A stretch of DNA of 59,580 nucleotides from NCBI GenBank assembly GCA_003635255.1, contig PYJC01000060.1, positions 1-59,580 of the forward strand, read 5' to 3'. Every line of letters starts with the position of its first letter. The first letter of the stretch is position 1. The position numbers and the translations under genes are program-made. This stretch comes from Candidatus Poribacteria bacterium. GTDB taxonomy: Bacteria > Poribacteria > WGA-4E > WGA-3G. This document shows positions 8,996 to 18,160 of this stretch, piece by piece. The notes beneath the pieces are model-generated. The model was not told the origin of the DNA. It made no database searches and worked only from the letters and a program-made list of their open reading frames with translations.

Positions 8996-9820
8996 ATGGT
9001 ACAGGAACAGTCTAATCTTTGGGCAAAATCATATATCAACGACGGATACTTGATGCTTCCAGATCTCATTACATCGGAAGAATGCGACGCGTTGAAAGCG
9101 GAAATGTTGAAAATCTTTCGCGGTGATTACGCATGCGAAGCGATCCCACCGATACCGGAGCCGGTCAGTGAAATGGAAGTATTAGACAGAATCATGTGCG
9201 TCGGTGAACCGCACGTCTATAGTCCACTCGTTCGCCATTACATTGAGCATCCGAAAATTTGTGAAGTCCTTCGAGTGATTGTTGGGGCACACATCCCGTT
9301 TTGGGACGGCGGTGTAAAATGTATGCAGTCGATGATGTTGAGTAAAGTACCGGGACATACCGGTAACCCGTGGCACCAAGATGAGCACCCAATTCCGACA
9401 CGGGATAGATCGCTTGTTGGCGCGTGGATTACATTGGATGATGCAACGATTGAAAACGGCTGTCTCTGGGTGCTACCAAATAGCCATCGTTCCGGTGTAA
9501 TCTATGACCGTTTCCCACACAACAAACGTCACGAATTCGATAGTTGTCACGAAGCCGCAGGTTTTGATGACACTGACGAAATTCCGATTGAGATGTCAGC
9601 TGGCAGTGTCCTCTTTTTCAATGGTTATCTCTTACACCGCTCGAAAAAGAACCGTAGCAACGCATACCGACGCATTCTTGTGAGCCACTACTGCTCAACA
9701 GCATCGTGGTTAGGCTGGAAAGGACAGCGGAATTACCGCGGGGTTATCACTGTCGCCGGCGAAGATCCGTATATTGATGAAGGGTACGTCACACCAAACA
9801 CTTGGGCGCGATGGGAGTAG
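8996..9820 (+). CDS. Phytanoyl-CoA dioxygenase (PhyH) family protein
   Basis: Fe(II)/2-oxoglutarate-dependent dioxygenase of about 274 residues. The iron triad is visible: WHQDEH supplies His and Asp, and LLHRSKKNRS supplies the distal His and the Arg that holds 2-oxoglutarate. NGCLWVLPNSHRSG between them is typical of the family. I favour ATG 8996 because AAAGGA lies about 6 nt upstream; ATG 8960, which overlaps the stop of the previous gene as TAATG, is the alternative. The substrate is unknown; the family covers many secondary and lipid-like substrates. Confidence 0.85.
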   Translation: MVQEQSNLWAKSYINDGYLMLPDLITSEECDALKAEMLKIFRGDYACEAIPPIPEPVSEMEVLDRIMCVGEPHVYSPLVRHYIEHPKICEVLRVIVGAHIPFWDGGVKCMQSMMLSKVPGHTGNPWHQDEHPIPTRDRSLVGAWITLDDATIENGCLWVLPNSHRSGVIYDRFPHNKRHEFDSCHEAAGFDDTDEIPIEMSAGSVLFFNGYLLHRSKKNRSNAYRRILVSHYCSTASWLGWKGQRNYRGVITVAGEDPYIDEGYVTPNTWARWE

Positions 9821-9839
9821 TATAAACAACTCGTAACGG

Positions 9840-9864
9840 AAACGCATCTAACCGAACCGCAAGG
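9840..9864 (+). repeat. Dispersed repeat, core GAACCGCAAGG (copy 1)
   Basis: Matches 10053-10077 at 24 of 25 positions. The sequence after the core (TTTTTTAAATATTGG) differs from the other copies and no start codon follows, so this copy does not seem to drive translation. Confidence 0.7.
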
Positions 9865-9897
9865 TTTTTTAAATATTGGGTTTCTGCTACGATTTTT

Positions 9898-9965
9898 CCG
9901 ATTTGATCATCAACTCGTGCCTTTCTATATTATGTTCGGAGTCGAGTTGATGGTCAAAAAATCGG
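9898..9965. repeat. Long imperfect inverted repeat
   Basis: The left arm 9898-9917 pairs with the right arm 9943-9965. CGAGTTGATG pairs perfectly, then there is one mismatch and a 3-nt bulge before ATCGG. The loop is 25 nt. The arms contain CCGATTT/AAATCGG, also the arm sequence of the hairpins at 42867-42891 and 43008-43032. It could be a small palindromic element or a transcript hairpin. Confidence 0.6.
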
Positions 9966-10052
9966 GGTTCCGATGAAAAGATCAAGAACGTAGTCCGTAA
10001 TGAAATGTTTCTCACTGCAAAGCAGGATATACGGGAACGGACTGCTTAATCT

Positions 10053-10089
10053 AAACGCACCTAACCGAACCGCAAGGAAACTTAAAAAA
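10053..10089 (+). repeat. Dispersed repeat carrying the ribosome binding site (copy 2)
   Basis: The core GAACCGCAAGGAA is followed by an A/T-rich spacer; AAGGA ends 11 nt before the ATG at 10090. The same spacing occurs at the indolepyruvate oxidoreductase and recN starts. Confidence 0.7.
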
Positions 10090-10905
10090 ATGAAACTGAC
10101 AGAACATCAGGTCAATTTTTTCAATACGTTTGGCTATCTCGCAATACCCGGTATGTTTTCACCAAGCGAGATGGAATGGATTACGGAAGAATTTGAGATT
10201 TCGATTCAGGAATTCGGGGGCGGTAAGAACCATGATGGAACAAGTCGGACAATGTTCGGCGGTCCTATAGAGCATCGTCCACGACTCTGTACCTTACTTG
10301 ATGATGAACGGGTCAAGGGACTTATCGGTGGCGTAATCGGTGAAGACTTCAACTACGCTGGCGGTGATGGAAATTATTACAGTGGCGACACGGGTTGGCA
10401 CCCTGACGGAGGTTGGGGACAACTCTTCGCGTGTAAGGTAACTTTCTACCTTGATAATCTAACAAAAGACACCGGATGCCTGCGGGTTATCCCCGGCAGC
10501 CAAAATCCCACACATTTTGTTAGAGCCCAAAAGATTGATCCGAATCAATCAGAGGCACTCTACGGCATTCCGCCAAAAGACTTTCCAACCAGCATCGCTT
10601 TGGAGACTGCCCCTGGTGATATTGTGATTTTTAATCACGATACCTATCACGCATCGTTTGGCGGGGGTACCCGACGGCGGATGTTCACGATGAACTGCAC
10701 ACGACATTGCACAACCGAACCCGATTTAGAGACCTTGCATCAATATCTGAGCGTCCATTCAGCAGGCGGATATCAAATTGAGACAGGGGCAGGTATGTTC
10801 TTCCCAACGATGGTTGATACCGCAGATGAAAACAGGAGAATTCACCTCCAGCAATGTAGTGACATCCATGATGAAATGTTCCCACAGTATGCTCGACGCG
10901 CTTAG
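10090..10905 (+). CDS. Phytanoyl-CoA dioxygenase (PhyH) family protein
   Basis: About 271 residues from MKLTEHQVNFFNTFGYLAIPG, a characteristic PhyH opening. GWHPDGGWG carries the HxD iron ligands, DTGCLRVIPGSQ is the family signature, and NHDTYHASFGGGTRRRM supplies the distal His and the Arg. An in-frame ATG at 10000 would add 30 residues of non-conserved sequence that covers the repeat, so 10090 is preferred. It is only distantly related in sequence to the PhyH gene just upstream, so the pair is not a recent duplication. Confidence 0.85.
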   Translation: MKLTEHQVNFFNTFGYLAIPGMFSPSEMEWITEEFEISIQEFGGGKNHDGTSRTMFGGPIEHRPRLCTLLDDERVKGLIGGVIGEDFNYAGGDGNYYSGDTGWHPDGGWGQLFACKVTFYLDNLTKDTGCLRVIPGSQNPTHFVRAQKIDPNQSEALYGIPPKDFPTSIALETAPGDIVIFNHDTYHASFGGGTRRRMFTMNCTRHCTTEPDLETLHQYLSVHSAGGYQIETGAGMFFPTMVDTADENRRIHLQQCSDIHDEMFPQYARRA

Positions 10906-11104
10906 CATATATTGTTCAAGACTTGCCCAAAATCCTTTTGTTGGTGAAGTTTCCAGCCTCACCGGCGGCACCTAATGTGTCGGAGATAGGGGAAATTGCG
11001 TAAGTTGTAGGGTTTTTGTTGCAATTCTTGCTGTTTTATGGTATCCTATAGTATAGTCTAAACTGTGAGTTGGCATAATCCGCCCGCCTGCAAATCCACA
11101 TTAG

Positions 11105-13564
11105 ATGAGAAGTATATCTATTGTTACACCCGCATTTGATAGGTACTTAGGATACATCAGGAAGGCTGTTATCTCAGCAGCATTCATCTATGGGGTGAGT
11201 ACGCTGTGTGCTGCTGCCGCACCCCCGAAGGCACGTACCCACTTACCTTCAAACTCCATCGCCACGAGTGACGACGCTTTAGCTACCTTTTTTAATCCGT
11301 CAGGTCTCGCTGCAGGGCGCGGTTTAAACTTATACTACCTGCGAACATATCAAAGTGATTGGGCAGGCGACGACGCTTTCTTCCTCGCGCTTCCCGGCGC
11401 AGGTTTCGGCATGGAATTTGTCACCGCTGATGCTGACACAGACTTCACACGCTACACGTTCTCCGGTGGACGGCATTTGGGTAACTCACTCTATTGGGGC
11501 ACGAGTTACAGCTGGATGAATTCAGATGATAAAGGCTACGATGGATTTCGTTCTCTCTCCATTGGCTTGATGTACCGACGACGCTACTTCTCAATCGGAG
11601 CGATGGCACGCGACCTCAATCGACCTAAACTCTTTGGCGAAAAACTCGGTCGTACCTATGACTTAGGATTAGCACTCCGTCCCGGAACATGGCGAACCAC
11701 ACTCTCGATTGATATGCAGAAAACCCAAGGTGTAGAGGACTTAGAATTCCGATATGCCTTAGAAGTACGACCTATTCGCGAACTGATGCTTCGCGGCACC
11801 TTGAATAGTGATCTGAGTTTCGATGTGCGTTTTGGTATCAATATCGGGAATTGGGGATTCGGGACAGGTAATGCCTTCGACAAAAACCGAGAAGCACAAA
11901 CCGGAGTCGGCTATTTCCGTTTCTCCAACATCCCCAAAACGAAACCAATTCCTCGCCGCCGTATGTTTCTCGATCTTTCGATGCGGTTTCTTAAAGAGGT
12001 CCTCCCCATAGCAAAATGGGATGAAGATGTTGCGGGGGTCCTCATTCGTATCAACGGCGGTAGTTACGGAATGGCACAACTCCAAGAGATGTCAGATGCG
12101 ATTTTGGATTTCAGGGAGTCCGGGCGCGTTGTGCTCTGCTATCTCTCAAGTTGCTCTACCGGGGACTATATCGTCGCAGCCACGTGTGATGGCATTCTGA
12201 TTCACCCCTCCGCTGAAGTACGGTTGATCGGTTTGCGGACAGAACGTTCTTTCTACAAAGGGGCATTAGATATGCTTGGTGTCAGGGCGGATATTGAACA
12301 TATCGGCAAATACAAATCGGCATCCGAGGCATTCACAAGTCAAGAGATGTCTGAAGCACATCGCGAGATTCAGAATATTATTCTTGACGACCTCTATGAA
12401 CAACTTGTAGATGCCATCGCAGAAGGACGCGGCTGGACACACGAAGATGTAAAAAAACGGATCAATGCGGGACCCTATACAGCACGTCAAGCACTCGCCA
12501 CTGAACTCGTAGACCGAGCCGTCTATGAAGATGAACTACCGGATGTTGTAATAGAACTCACAAACGACCGCACCGATTTGGTAACATTAAGAGACTACGC
12601 AGGACGCGGATTGGACACGCAAGATTGGCAGGTACCACACCCGAAGGTTGCGATTATTGAGGCGAAGGGTTTGATGTTAACCGGCGATAGTTTCGTTGAT
12701 CCATTTCTCGGCACACAAGTGATGGGCGCGGATACAATTACACGGGTCATTAGAGATGTAAAAGATAACAGCGACATCAAGGCAGTTGTGTTGCGAATTG
12801 ACAGCGGGGGCGGACTCGTTACTGCAGCCGATAGGATATGGCGTGAATTGGTGCGGCTTACACAGGTCAAACCGCTTGTGGTGTCAATGGGTGATGTTGC
12901 AGCATCAGGCGGGTATTACATAGCAGCACCCGCGGATACCATCGTCGCCGAACCTGGAACGATTACCGGCTCCATCGGCGTTATCAGCGGCAAGTATAGT
13001 TTCAAAGGACTCTATGAAAAACTCGGGGTCCATAAAGAGATTCTCAAGCGCGGGGAACACGCCGATTTTTACACAGACTACGGGGACTATCCACCGTCAG
13101 AACAAGAAATCTTGCAGAAACAGGTACAGGAAATTTACGACGACTTTATCAAAAAGGTAGCACTCGGACGAACCGAGTTGACGATAGAAGATGTAGATAA
13201 ACTCGGACAAGGGCGCATCTGGTCAGGTAGACAAGCACAGGAAAACGGACTTGTGGATCAGTTGGGAGGTTTAAGTCTCGCACTTGCAATCGCACGCGAA
13301 CGCGCAGGACTCGGAGAAAAGTCATTTGAGATAGTCCAATTTCCTAAAAAAACGTGGTTGTCGCAAATATTTGGCACGCTTCAGTTGCCATTTATCACTG
13401 AACATGAAAACAGCGACCTGAAGAATGTCGTAGAAGAAACCGAATCCCCGCTACAGTTTATTCGGCAATACGGAGAATTAAACACGACTCTGAGGTTACT
13501 AAATATAATTAGAAAACAGCGGTTTTTTCTTCTCATGCCTTATCACATAAGCCTCGGGAATTAA
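11105..13564 (+). CDS. sppA: PorV-like beta-barrel fused to signal peptide peptidase SppA (S49)
   Basis: This 819-residue protein joins two modules. After a signal peptide (about residues 18-38), residues 40-290 resemble outer-membrane barrels of the UPF0164/PorV type: the ATSDDALATFFNPSGLA block and alternating aromatic strands. Residues about 300-770 are a complete long-form SppA with two S49 halves. K404 in GKYKSASEAF is the expected general base and S601 in VAASGGYYIA the nucleophile, as in the E. coli 67-kDa enzyme. SppA normally cleaves leftover signal peptides at the inner membrane, so an attached barrel is odd. The ATG has no good ribosome binding site. A possible promoter (TTGCAA 11019, TATCCT 11042, spacing 17) lies upstream. 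Confidence 0.82.
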   Translation: MRSISIVTPAFDRYLGYIRKAVISAAFIYGVSTLCAAAAPPKARTHLPSNSIATSDDALATFFNPSGLAAGRGLNLYYLRTYQSDWAGDDAFFLALPGAGFGMEFVTADADTDFTRYTFSGGRHLGNSLYWGTSYSWMNSDDKGYDGFRSLSIGLMYRRRYFSIGAMARDLNRPKLFGEKLGRTYDLGLALRPGTWRTTLSIDMQKTQGVEDLEFRYALEVRPIRELMLRGTLNSDLSFDVRFGINIGNWGFGTGNAFDKNREAQTGVGYFRFSNIPKTKPIPRRRMFLDLSMRFLKEVLPIAKWDEDVAGVLIRINGGSYGMAQLQEMSDAILDFRESGRVVLCYLSSCSTGDYIVAATCDGILIHPSAEVRLIGLRTERSFYKGALDMLGVRADIEHIGKYKSASEAFTSQEMSEAHREIQNIILDDLYEQLVDAIAEGRGWTHEDVKKRINAGPYTARQALATELVDRAVYEDELPDVVIELTNDRTDLVTLRDYAGRGLDTQDWQVPHPKVAIIEAKGLMLTGDSFVDPFLGTQVMGADTITRVIRDVKDNSDIKAVVLRIDSGGGLVTAADRIWRELVRLTQVKPLVVSMGDVAASGGYYIAAPADTIVAEPGTITGSIGVISGKYSFKGLYEKLGVHKEILKRGEHADFYTDYGDYPPSEQEILQKQVQEIYDDFIKKVALGRTELTIEDVDKLGQGRIWSGRQAQENGLVDQLGGLSLALAIARERAGLGEKSFEIVQFPKKTWLSQIFGTLQLPFITEHENSDLKNVVEETESPLQFIRQYGELNTTLRLLNIIRKQRFFLLMPYHISLGN

Positions 13565-13588
13565 AAATATAATTAAAAATATAATATG
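13559..13588. repeat. A/T-rich short tandem repeat
   Basis: ATTAAAAATATA occurs twice in a row just at and after the end of the SppA fusion gene, upstream of pcm. Nothing else is recognisable in this 66-bp gap apart from the pcm ribosome binding site. Confidence 0.5.
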
Positions 13589-13630
13589 GTCAACTAAAGT
13601 CTTAAAAACTGATTTGGAGAGGCGTTAAAG

Positions 13631-14293
13631 ATGTTGTTCGCCAGAAACCATTCAACACTGCGCCAAAAAATGGTTCAAAACCAAATTGAAGCGCGCGGTA
13701 TCCGTAACCCGCGGGTGCTCGCTGTCATGCGAAAGGTAGAACGACATCTATTTGTAAAACCTCAATACCTCAATGTGGCATATAAAGATGGGCCACTACC
13801 AATCGGCTGCGACCAAACAATCTCACAACCGTATATTGTCGCACTGATGACAGACTTGTTGGAACTCACACCTACTTCAAAAGTACTTGAGATCGGCACC
13901 GGGTGTGGCTATCAGACGGCGGTCCTCGCAGAGTTGGCAAGCGAAGTTTATTCTATTGAGATTATACCGTTGCTTGCCAAGAATGCGAAAGTACGGTTGG
14001 AGGAACTCAACTATCAAAACGTCCATCTCAAAAAAGGGAATGGTCATCATGGCTGGCAAGAATATGCCCCTTACGATGCAGTGCTCGTCGCAGCGGCACC
14101 TAAAAACGTGCCGAAACAACTCATTGACCAACTTGCTGCAGGCGGTAGGATGGTGATACCCGTCGGCGATTCCGAACAAAATCTCCTTCTAATTCGGAAG
14201 GGGCTTCAAAGTGTGGAGAATGCAATCCCAGCACTTGAAACGACTGAGGTCATCCCTGTTCGTTTTGTACCAATGACAGGCAGAACAAAGTGA
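13631..14293 (+). CDS. pcm: Protein-L-isoaspartate O-methyltransferase
   Basis: The 220-residue enzyme transfers methyl from S-adenosylmethionine to isoaspartyl residues and so starts repair of aged proteins. Visible family blocks are QTISQPYIVALMTDLL, the SAM-binding VLEIGTGCGYQTAVLA (motif I), IEIIPLLAKNA, GNGHHGWQEYAPYDAVLVAAA and GGRMVIPVG. The length is normal. GGAG lies in front of the ATG. It sits between two envelope genes on the same strand, with short gaps on both sides. Confidence 0.95.
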   Translation: MLFARNHSTLRQKMVQNQIEARGIRNPRVLAVMRKVERHLFVKPQYLNVAYKDGPLPIGCDQTISQPYIVALMTDLLELTPTSKVLEIGTGCGYQTAVLAELASEVYSIEIIPLLAKNAKVRLEELNYQNVHLKKGNGHHGWQEYAPYDAVLVAAAPKNVPKQLIDQLAAGGRMVIPVGDSEQNLLLIRKGLQSVENAIPALETTEVIPVRFVPMTGRTK

Positions 14294-14389
14294 ATCTGCT
14301 ATCAAAACCTTATCACCAATCACGATTGAGTTGATGTCGGTTGAAAAATAAAATAAAACTCCATGATCCACTGTAAAGGAAACAATAGT

Positions 14390-15352
14390 TTGAAACAGAT
14401 ACTTCAACTAACGCTATCCATCGTTCTACTTTCTCCAGTTGTTACTTTCGCAGCATTTAACGACATCGGTGTTGGCGCGAGACCCCTCGGTTTAGGTGGC
14501 GCATTCGTCGCACTTGCCGATGATAGCAACGCCGCGAACTACAACGCCGCAGGTTTAGGCTATATCGATACAATCCAGATCGGCGGAACACACGCGCAGC
14601 GTTTTAATGGACTTATTACTTATAACGCGATTAGTGGCATTATTCCCTTGGGGAAAATAGGTTCGATTGGGGCGAGTTTCGGGGACTTGGCGGAAGATTC
14701 CGACATTTACCATGAACAGATAGTACGCATCTCCTATGGAAATGCGCTTTTCAAACAATTCGCAATCGGTGCGAACCTGAAACTCTTCCGTACTGCTTTT
14801 AACGAAACGAATGAATTCGTTATTGAGAACCCTTATTTTGCTCAAACATCCAGCTCAGCCGTTTCGTTTGACCTGGGGGTGATTGTGAAACCCTTCAAGA
14901 GTCTAAGCCTTGGCGCGTCCGTAGAAAATTTACTTCCCGCAGATATGAGCATCTCTGAGGCAACCGTTGATGACACATCCATAGCCCCGATACCGATGAA
15001 CATCCGCGCAGGCTTGGCATACAGACTTGAAACCATCGCAGAGATGAGCACACAAGGTGCAGCGGTCAGCAATTTGTTGAAAGGTAGTTTAGGAACTTTC
15101 GAGGTCGCATCTCGTAACGATGCGATTTATATACGTACAGGCATAGAAGTCTGGTTGAATAAATCCATCGCTGTCCGTGGGGGTTACGGGTTAAAAAATG
15201 GCAGCGATTCCGCAACAACTCTCAGTTTCGGTGGAAGTGCCAAACTTCCGATCAGCAGCACCTCCCTCCAACTTGATTACGGGTTTCAGCTGCTCAGCGG
15301 GGATTTTCAGGACAATATAACACAACGATTCTCCGTCAATCTACTATTCTAA
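14390..15352 (+). CDS. PorV/PorQ-like (UPF0164) outer-membrane beta-barrel protein
   Basis: About 320 residues. The signal peptide is KQILQLTLSIVLLSPVVTFA, followed by the family hallmark GARPLGLGGAFVALADDSNA and NAAGLGYID. The rest alternates in beta-barrel fashion and ends in Phe (FSVNLLF), as outer-membrane barrels do. I favour the TTG at 14390: AAAGGA lies about 9 nt upstream and it gives a clean signal peptide; ATG 14363 would add nine polar residues. In type IX secretion PorV shuttles proteins with C-terminal domains; the next gene encodes one. Membership of a secretion system is inference. Confidence 0.78.
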   Translation: MKQILQLTLSIVLLSPVVTFAAFNDIGVGARPLGLGGAFVALADDSNAANYNAAGLGYIDTIQIGGTHAQRFNGLITYNAISGIIPLGKIGSIGASFGDLAEDSDIYHEQIVRISYGNALFKQFAIGANLKLFRTAFNETNEFVIENPYFAQTSSSAVSFDLGVIVKPFKSLSLGASVENLLPADMSISEATVDDTSIAPIPMNIRAGLAYRLETIAEMSTQGAAVSNLLKGSLGTFEVASRNDAIYIRTGIEVWLNKSIAVRGGYGLKNGSDSATTLSFGGSAKLPISSTSLQLDYGFQLLSGDFQDNITQRFSVNLLF

Positions 15353-15368
15353 AGAGAGACTTTTCCAA

Positions 15369-16766
15369 ATGAAAAATACAGCAATTGTTTTGCTACTTAT
15401 TCTTAATCTATTGATTGCCATAAACGGTTACGGTGCCGTCACCTCTGTTGGTGAAATAAACGTCGTTGGTGAAACCAAAGGCATTGTGCCTGCCAGTTCG
15501 ACGGTGCCACTAATTGTGACGCTTGTAATAGACAGGTCACTTGCAGAACCCGGGGAAGAAATTAAGGTCATTGAAATCACAATGCCATCCGGATTCCTGA
15601 CACAATCGTCTTACTTCAAAGGTATCTTGCGGGACCGTAACCCAATTGTAGCGCGAGCAGTCGTCTCCGGTGGAAATGTCCTACGCGTTGAACTCGCAGA
15701 CATCATCAACGATTTCCAGAATTCAATCTACGAAATTACCTTTGATTGCCAGACACCGAACACTGTCATATTAGAGGCAACCTTCAGAGTGCGCTTGCGC
15801 AACCGTGATGACGCGCCTATCGGTGAATTTATCCGCCCCCAACAAGCAGACGGAAAACTCAACAACGACGACTTTACATTACAGGTAATTCCGAATGTGC
15901 CGCCTGACCCAGTTATAGGTTTTACGGCTGAAGCCGATACGACCGGTGAAAATGATGTGACGCTCCGCTGGCAGAAATCAGATGACCCGGATGTCAATGG
16001 TTACCTCATCTACAGAGACAAGGAAAATCCTATTAATGTCAAAGACCGTTCCTCGACTACATTTCGTGAGGTGAACGTTTTCCCAGGCGATCATACATAT
16101 CAGATTACCGCTTACAAGACACTTTTCTTGCAATCAGAGCATTCCGCGATACAGATTGTGACCGTATCAGAGGATACCGCCGCGCCTGAACCACCAATGA
16201 TGCTCAGCATTACCACCTCAAGCGACGGCGTGGAAATTACGTGGAAACCGAGTGCCAGTCGTGATGTGATAACGTATCAAGTTCAGTTCAGTGCATCAGG
16301 AACCGGTGGACTCCAACCGCTTCCTGATGGCGAGATAGGGGCAACACCCGAAGACGAACTTACAGGATATACGTTTATTGATAGCCAAACATTGTCTATA
16401 GGCAGTTTTACTTATGCGGTCATCGCAATTGACGAAGCAGATAATAAATCCGCACCGATACAGAAAAAGCTGCGTATCTTTGATAAACCGTATCCAAATC
16501 CGTTTACGCCACTCTCTTCAGACGAAGATTTCAATCAGGTTGTATTCCCCGCGCGCGCGATTGAGGATGCTTCGGGCGAATTCACAGTGCACATCTATGA
16601 CATTGATGGAATGCTTGTTAAGACCTTAACGGCACTGCCCGGTGAAACGAAATTAACATGGGACGGGCGCGATGAAGCCGGCGAGATTGTGGAAAGTGGC
16701 GTTTATGTCTACCAACTTCAGATAGCGGAAAATTTTAAAACGGGAACGGTAATCGTTGCTAAATAA
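15369..16766 (+). CDS. Secreted protein with fibronectin type III-like and C-terminal FlgD-like domain
   Basis: 465 residues with an N-terminal signal peptide (to about residue 24). Residues about 30-165 form a beta-rich unknown domain. Residues 175-360 look like two fibronectin type III domains (DPVIGFTAEADTTGENDVTLRW; PEPPMMLSITTSSDGVEITW). The last 90 residues are a FlgD-type Ig domain with YPNPFTP, VHIYDIDGMLVKTL, TWDGRDEAGE and GVYVYQLQ. Such tails are often labelled type A sorting domains. It starts 16 bp after the PorV-like gene and is probably in one operon with it; it may use that barrel for export or anchoring. Confidence 0.72.
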   Translation: MKNTAIVLLLILNLLIAINGYGAVTSVGEINVVGETKGIVPASSTVPLIVTLVIDRSLAEPGEEIKVIEITMPSGFLTQSSYFKGILRDRNPIVARAVVSGGNVLRVELADIINDFQNSIYEITFDCQTPNTVILEATFRVRLRNRDDAPIGEFIRPQQADGKLNNDDFTLQVIPNVPPDPVIGFTAEADTTGENDVTLRWQKSDDPDVNGYLIYRDKENPINVKDRSSTTFREVNVFPGDHTYQITAYKTLFLQSEHSAIQIVTVSEDTAAPEPPMMLSITTSSDGVEITWKPSASRDVITYQVQFSASGTGGLQPLPDGEIGATPEDELTGYTFIDSQTLSIGSFTYAVIAIDEADNKSAPIQKKLRIFDKPYPNPFTPLSSDEDFNQVVFPARAIEDASGEFTVHIYDIDGMLVKTLTALPGETKLTWDGRDEAGEIVESGVYVYQLQIAENFKTGTVIVAK

Positions 16767-16871
16767 CGCGGGGACGTAAAGAATTATTATCGCATAGGCA
16801 GAACTCAATTATTTTTTTAGACGTGTGCTGCTGCCTAAAACACACGACCACTTTGCTAACTCAAAAAACTG

Positions 16872-16901
16872 TTGACTTAATTCTCAATTCAAGGTTATAT
16901 T
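16872..16901 (+). promoter_or_regulatory. Promoter TTGACT-N18-TATATT
   Basis: The -35 is at 16872-16877 and the -10 at 16896-16901 in an A/T-rich 274-bp gap. It would give a leader of about 130 nt before the YCF48-like gene. Confidence 0.5.
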
Positions 16902-17040
16902 ATACTTTTAATTACTTATGACAAATTTCTGGCTTGTTAAGCCGCATTAAATTTTTATAACAGCAAGTTTTTAGAAATCTACAAACGCTATCAAAAGACA
17001 TCTGCTGTTAATTCAACATCAAAGAGGAGATATAACAACA

Positions 17041-18069
17041 ATGAACAGGTTTGACTCACGCCCATCATGGCGGATAACCCTACTCGCAATCGCCGGCATT
17101 TTGGCAATCGTTTTACCGGCGGCAGGAAATTGGAATATTCTACAGGAACGCGACCCAGAGGTTCGGGATTACATGTCTATCGTTTTTACAAGCGAGAAAA
17201 ACGGATGGGTAGTCGGTGTTTCTCCGTTTGAATTAGACTATCCCGGTTTTGTCGGATATACAGCAGATGGTGGCACCACATGGAATAAAGTTGAGATTGA
17301 TATCGCTGCCCATCTCAACAGCCTCTACTTCTTAGATGACAAGCACGGCTGGGCAATTGGCGAAAAAGGAATGATTGTTGCCACGACTAATGGTAGAGAT
17401 TGGGAAATACAAACGAGCAAGGTTGACAATTCGCTTAAAGGTATCTATTTCGTCAATAAAGATGTAGGATTCGCTGTCGGTGCCAACGATACCATTCTCT
17501 CAACAAAAACAGCGGGGCGGACTTGGAAGGTGCTTCAAGGTGGGGTCATCGGTGCTGTTGGTGATGACGAAGCAACAATGTACAGTGCCATCCAGTTCCT
17601 TGACGAATCCACAGGTTGGGTTGCCGGCGTACACGTTGTCCCTCAAGTCAGTCAAAAGAGCGTGATTCAGAAGACAGTGGACGGTGGACAGACCTGGGAG
17701 GCACAAGAGACTGGAGCAGAAGATGTGCTTCAAAACATCTTTTTCTTAGATGACAAACACGGCTGGGCGGTCGGTGAGAACGGTCTTATTCTTCACACCA
17801 GTAACGGTGGCGGAAGATGGTCAACACAGGTGAGCGGCACCGAAGAAACATTACGAAGCATTCGGTTCGCTGATAAACATATGGGCTGGGCGGTCGGCGG
17901 AGATCTCGGTGTCGGCGTGATTGTACATACCAATGACGGCGGTAAAAATTGGGAAATTCAGGATCCAGGTAATGACATGGTCAGCAAATTTCAAATGAAT
18001 AGTGTCTTTATTTTCGGAAAACAGGTCTGGTTAGCAGGCGGAAATGGTGTAATCTTGCAAGCAAAATAA
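17041..18069 (+). CDS. YCF48-like repeat protein (BNR/sialidase-type propeller)
   Basis: The 342-residue protein has an N-terminal signal peptide (about residues 10-29). The body is a series of roughly 45-residue repeats centred on GWAVG/GWVAG, each followed by TxxGGxxW (for example LDDKHGWAVGENGLILHTSN). This pattern is that of the YCF48/Hcf136 seven-bladed propeller, best known from photosystem II assembly but widespread in non-photosynthetic bacteria as exported proteins of unknown role. Two repeats share near-identical DNA (around 17332 and 17747), pointing to repeat exchange. GAGGAGA precedes the ATG. Confidence 0.82.
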   Translation: MNRFDSRPSWRITLLAIAGILAIVLPAAGNWNILQERDPEVRDYMSIVFTSEKNGWVVGVSPFELDYPGFVGYTADGGTTWNKVEIDIAAHLNSLYFLDDKHGWAIGEKGMIVATTNGRDWEIQTSKVDNSLKGIYFVNKDVGFAVGANDTILSTKTAGRTWKVLQGGVIGAVGDDEATMYSAIQFLDESTGWVAGVHVVPQVSQKSVIQKTVDGGQTWEAQETGAEDVLQNIFFLDDKHGWAVGENGLILHTSNGGGRWSTQVSGTEETLRSIRFADKHMGWAVGGDLGVGVIVHTNDGGKNWEIQDPGNDMVSKFQMNSVFIFGKQVWLAGGNGVILQAK

Positions 18070-18160
18070 ATTGCTTTTATACTGATAGCACCCCGCCAGC
18101 AAAAACCGAGCAACGCATATTCAGTCATCAGCGAAATGGTTAAAGGACGGAGGTATAATT

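Larger units (their letters stand above)
9821..10089. other. Intergenic stretch built from direct and inverted repeats
   Basis: No gene is visible. The stretch holds two 25-bp direct repeats (9840-9864 and 10053-10077, one mismatch) and, between them, a long inverted repeat (9898-9917 with 9943-9965). The second direct repeat provides the ribosome binding site of the next gene. Confidence 0.7.
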
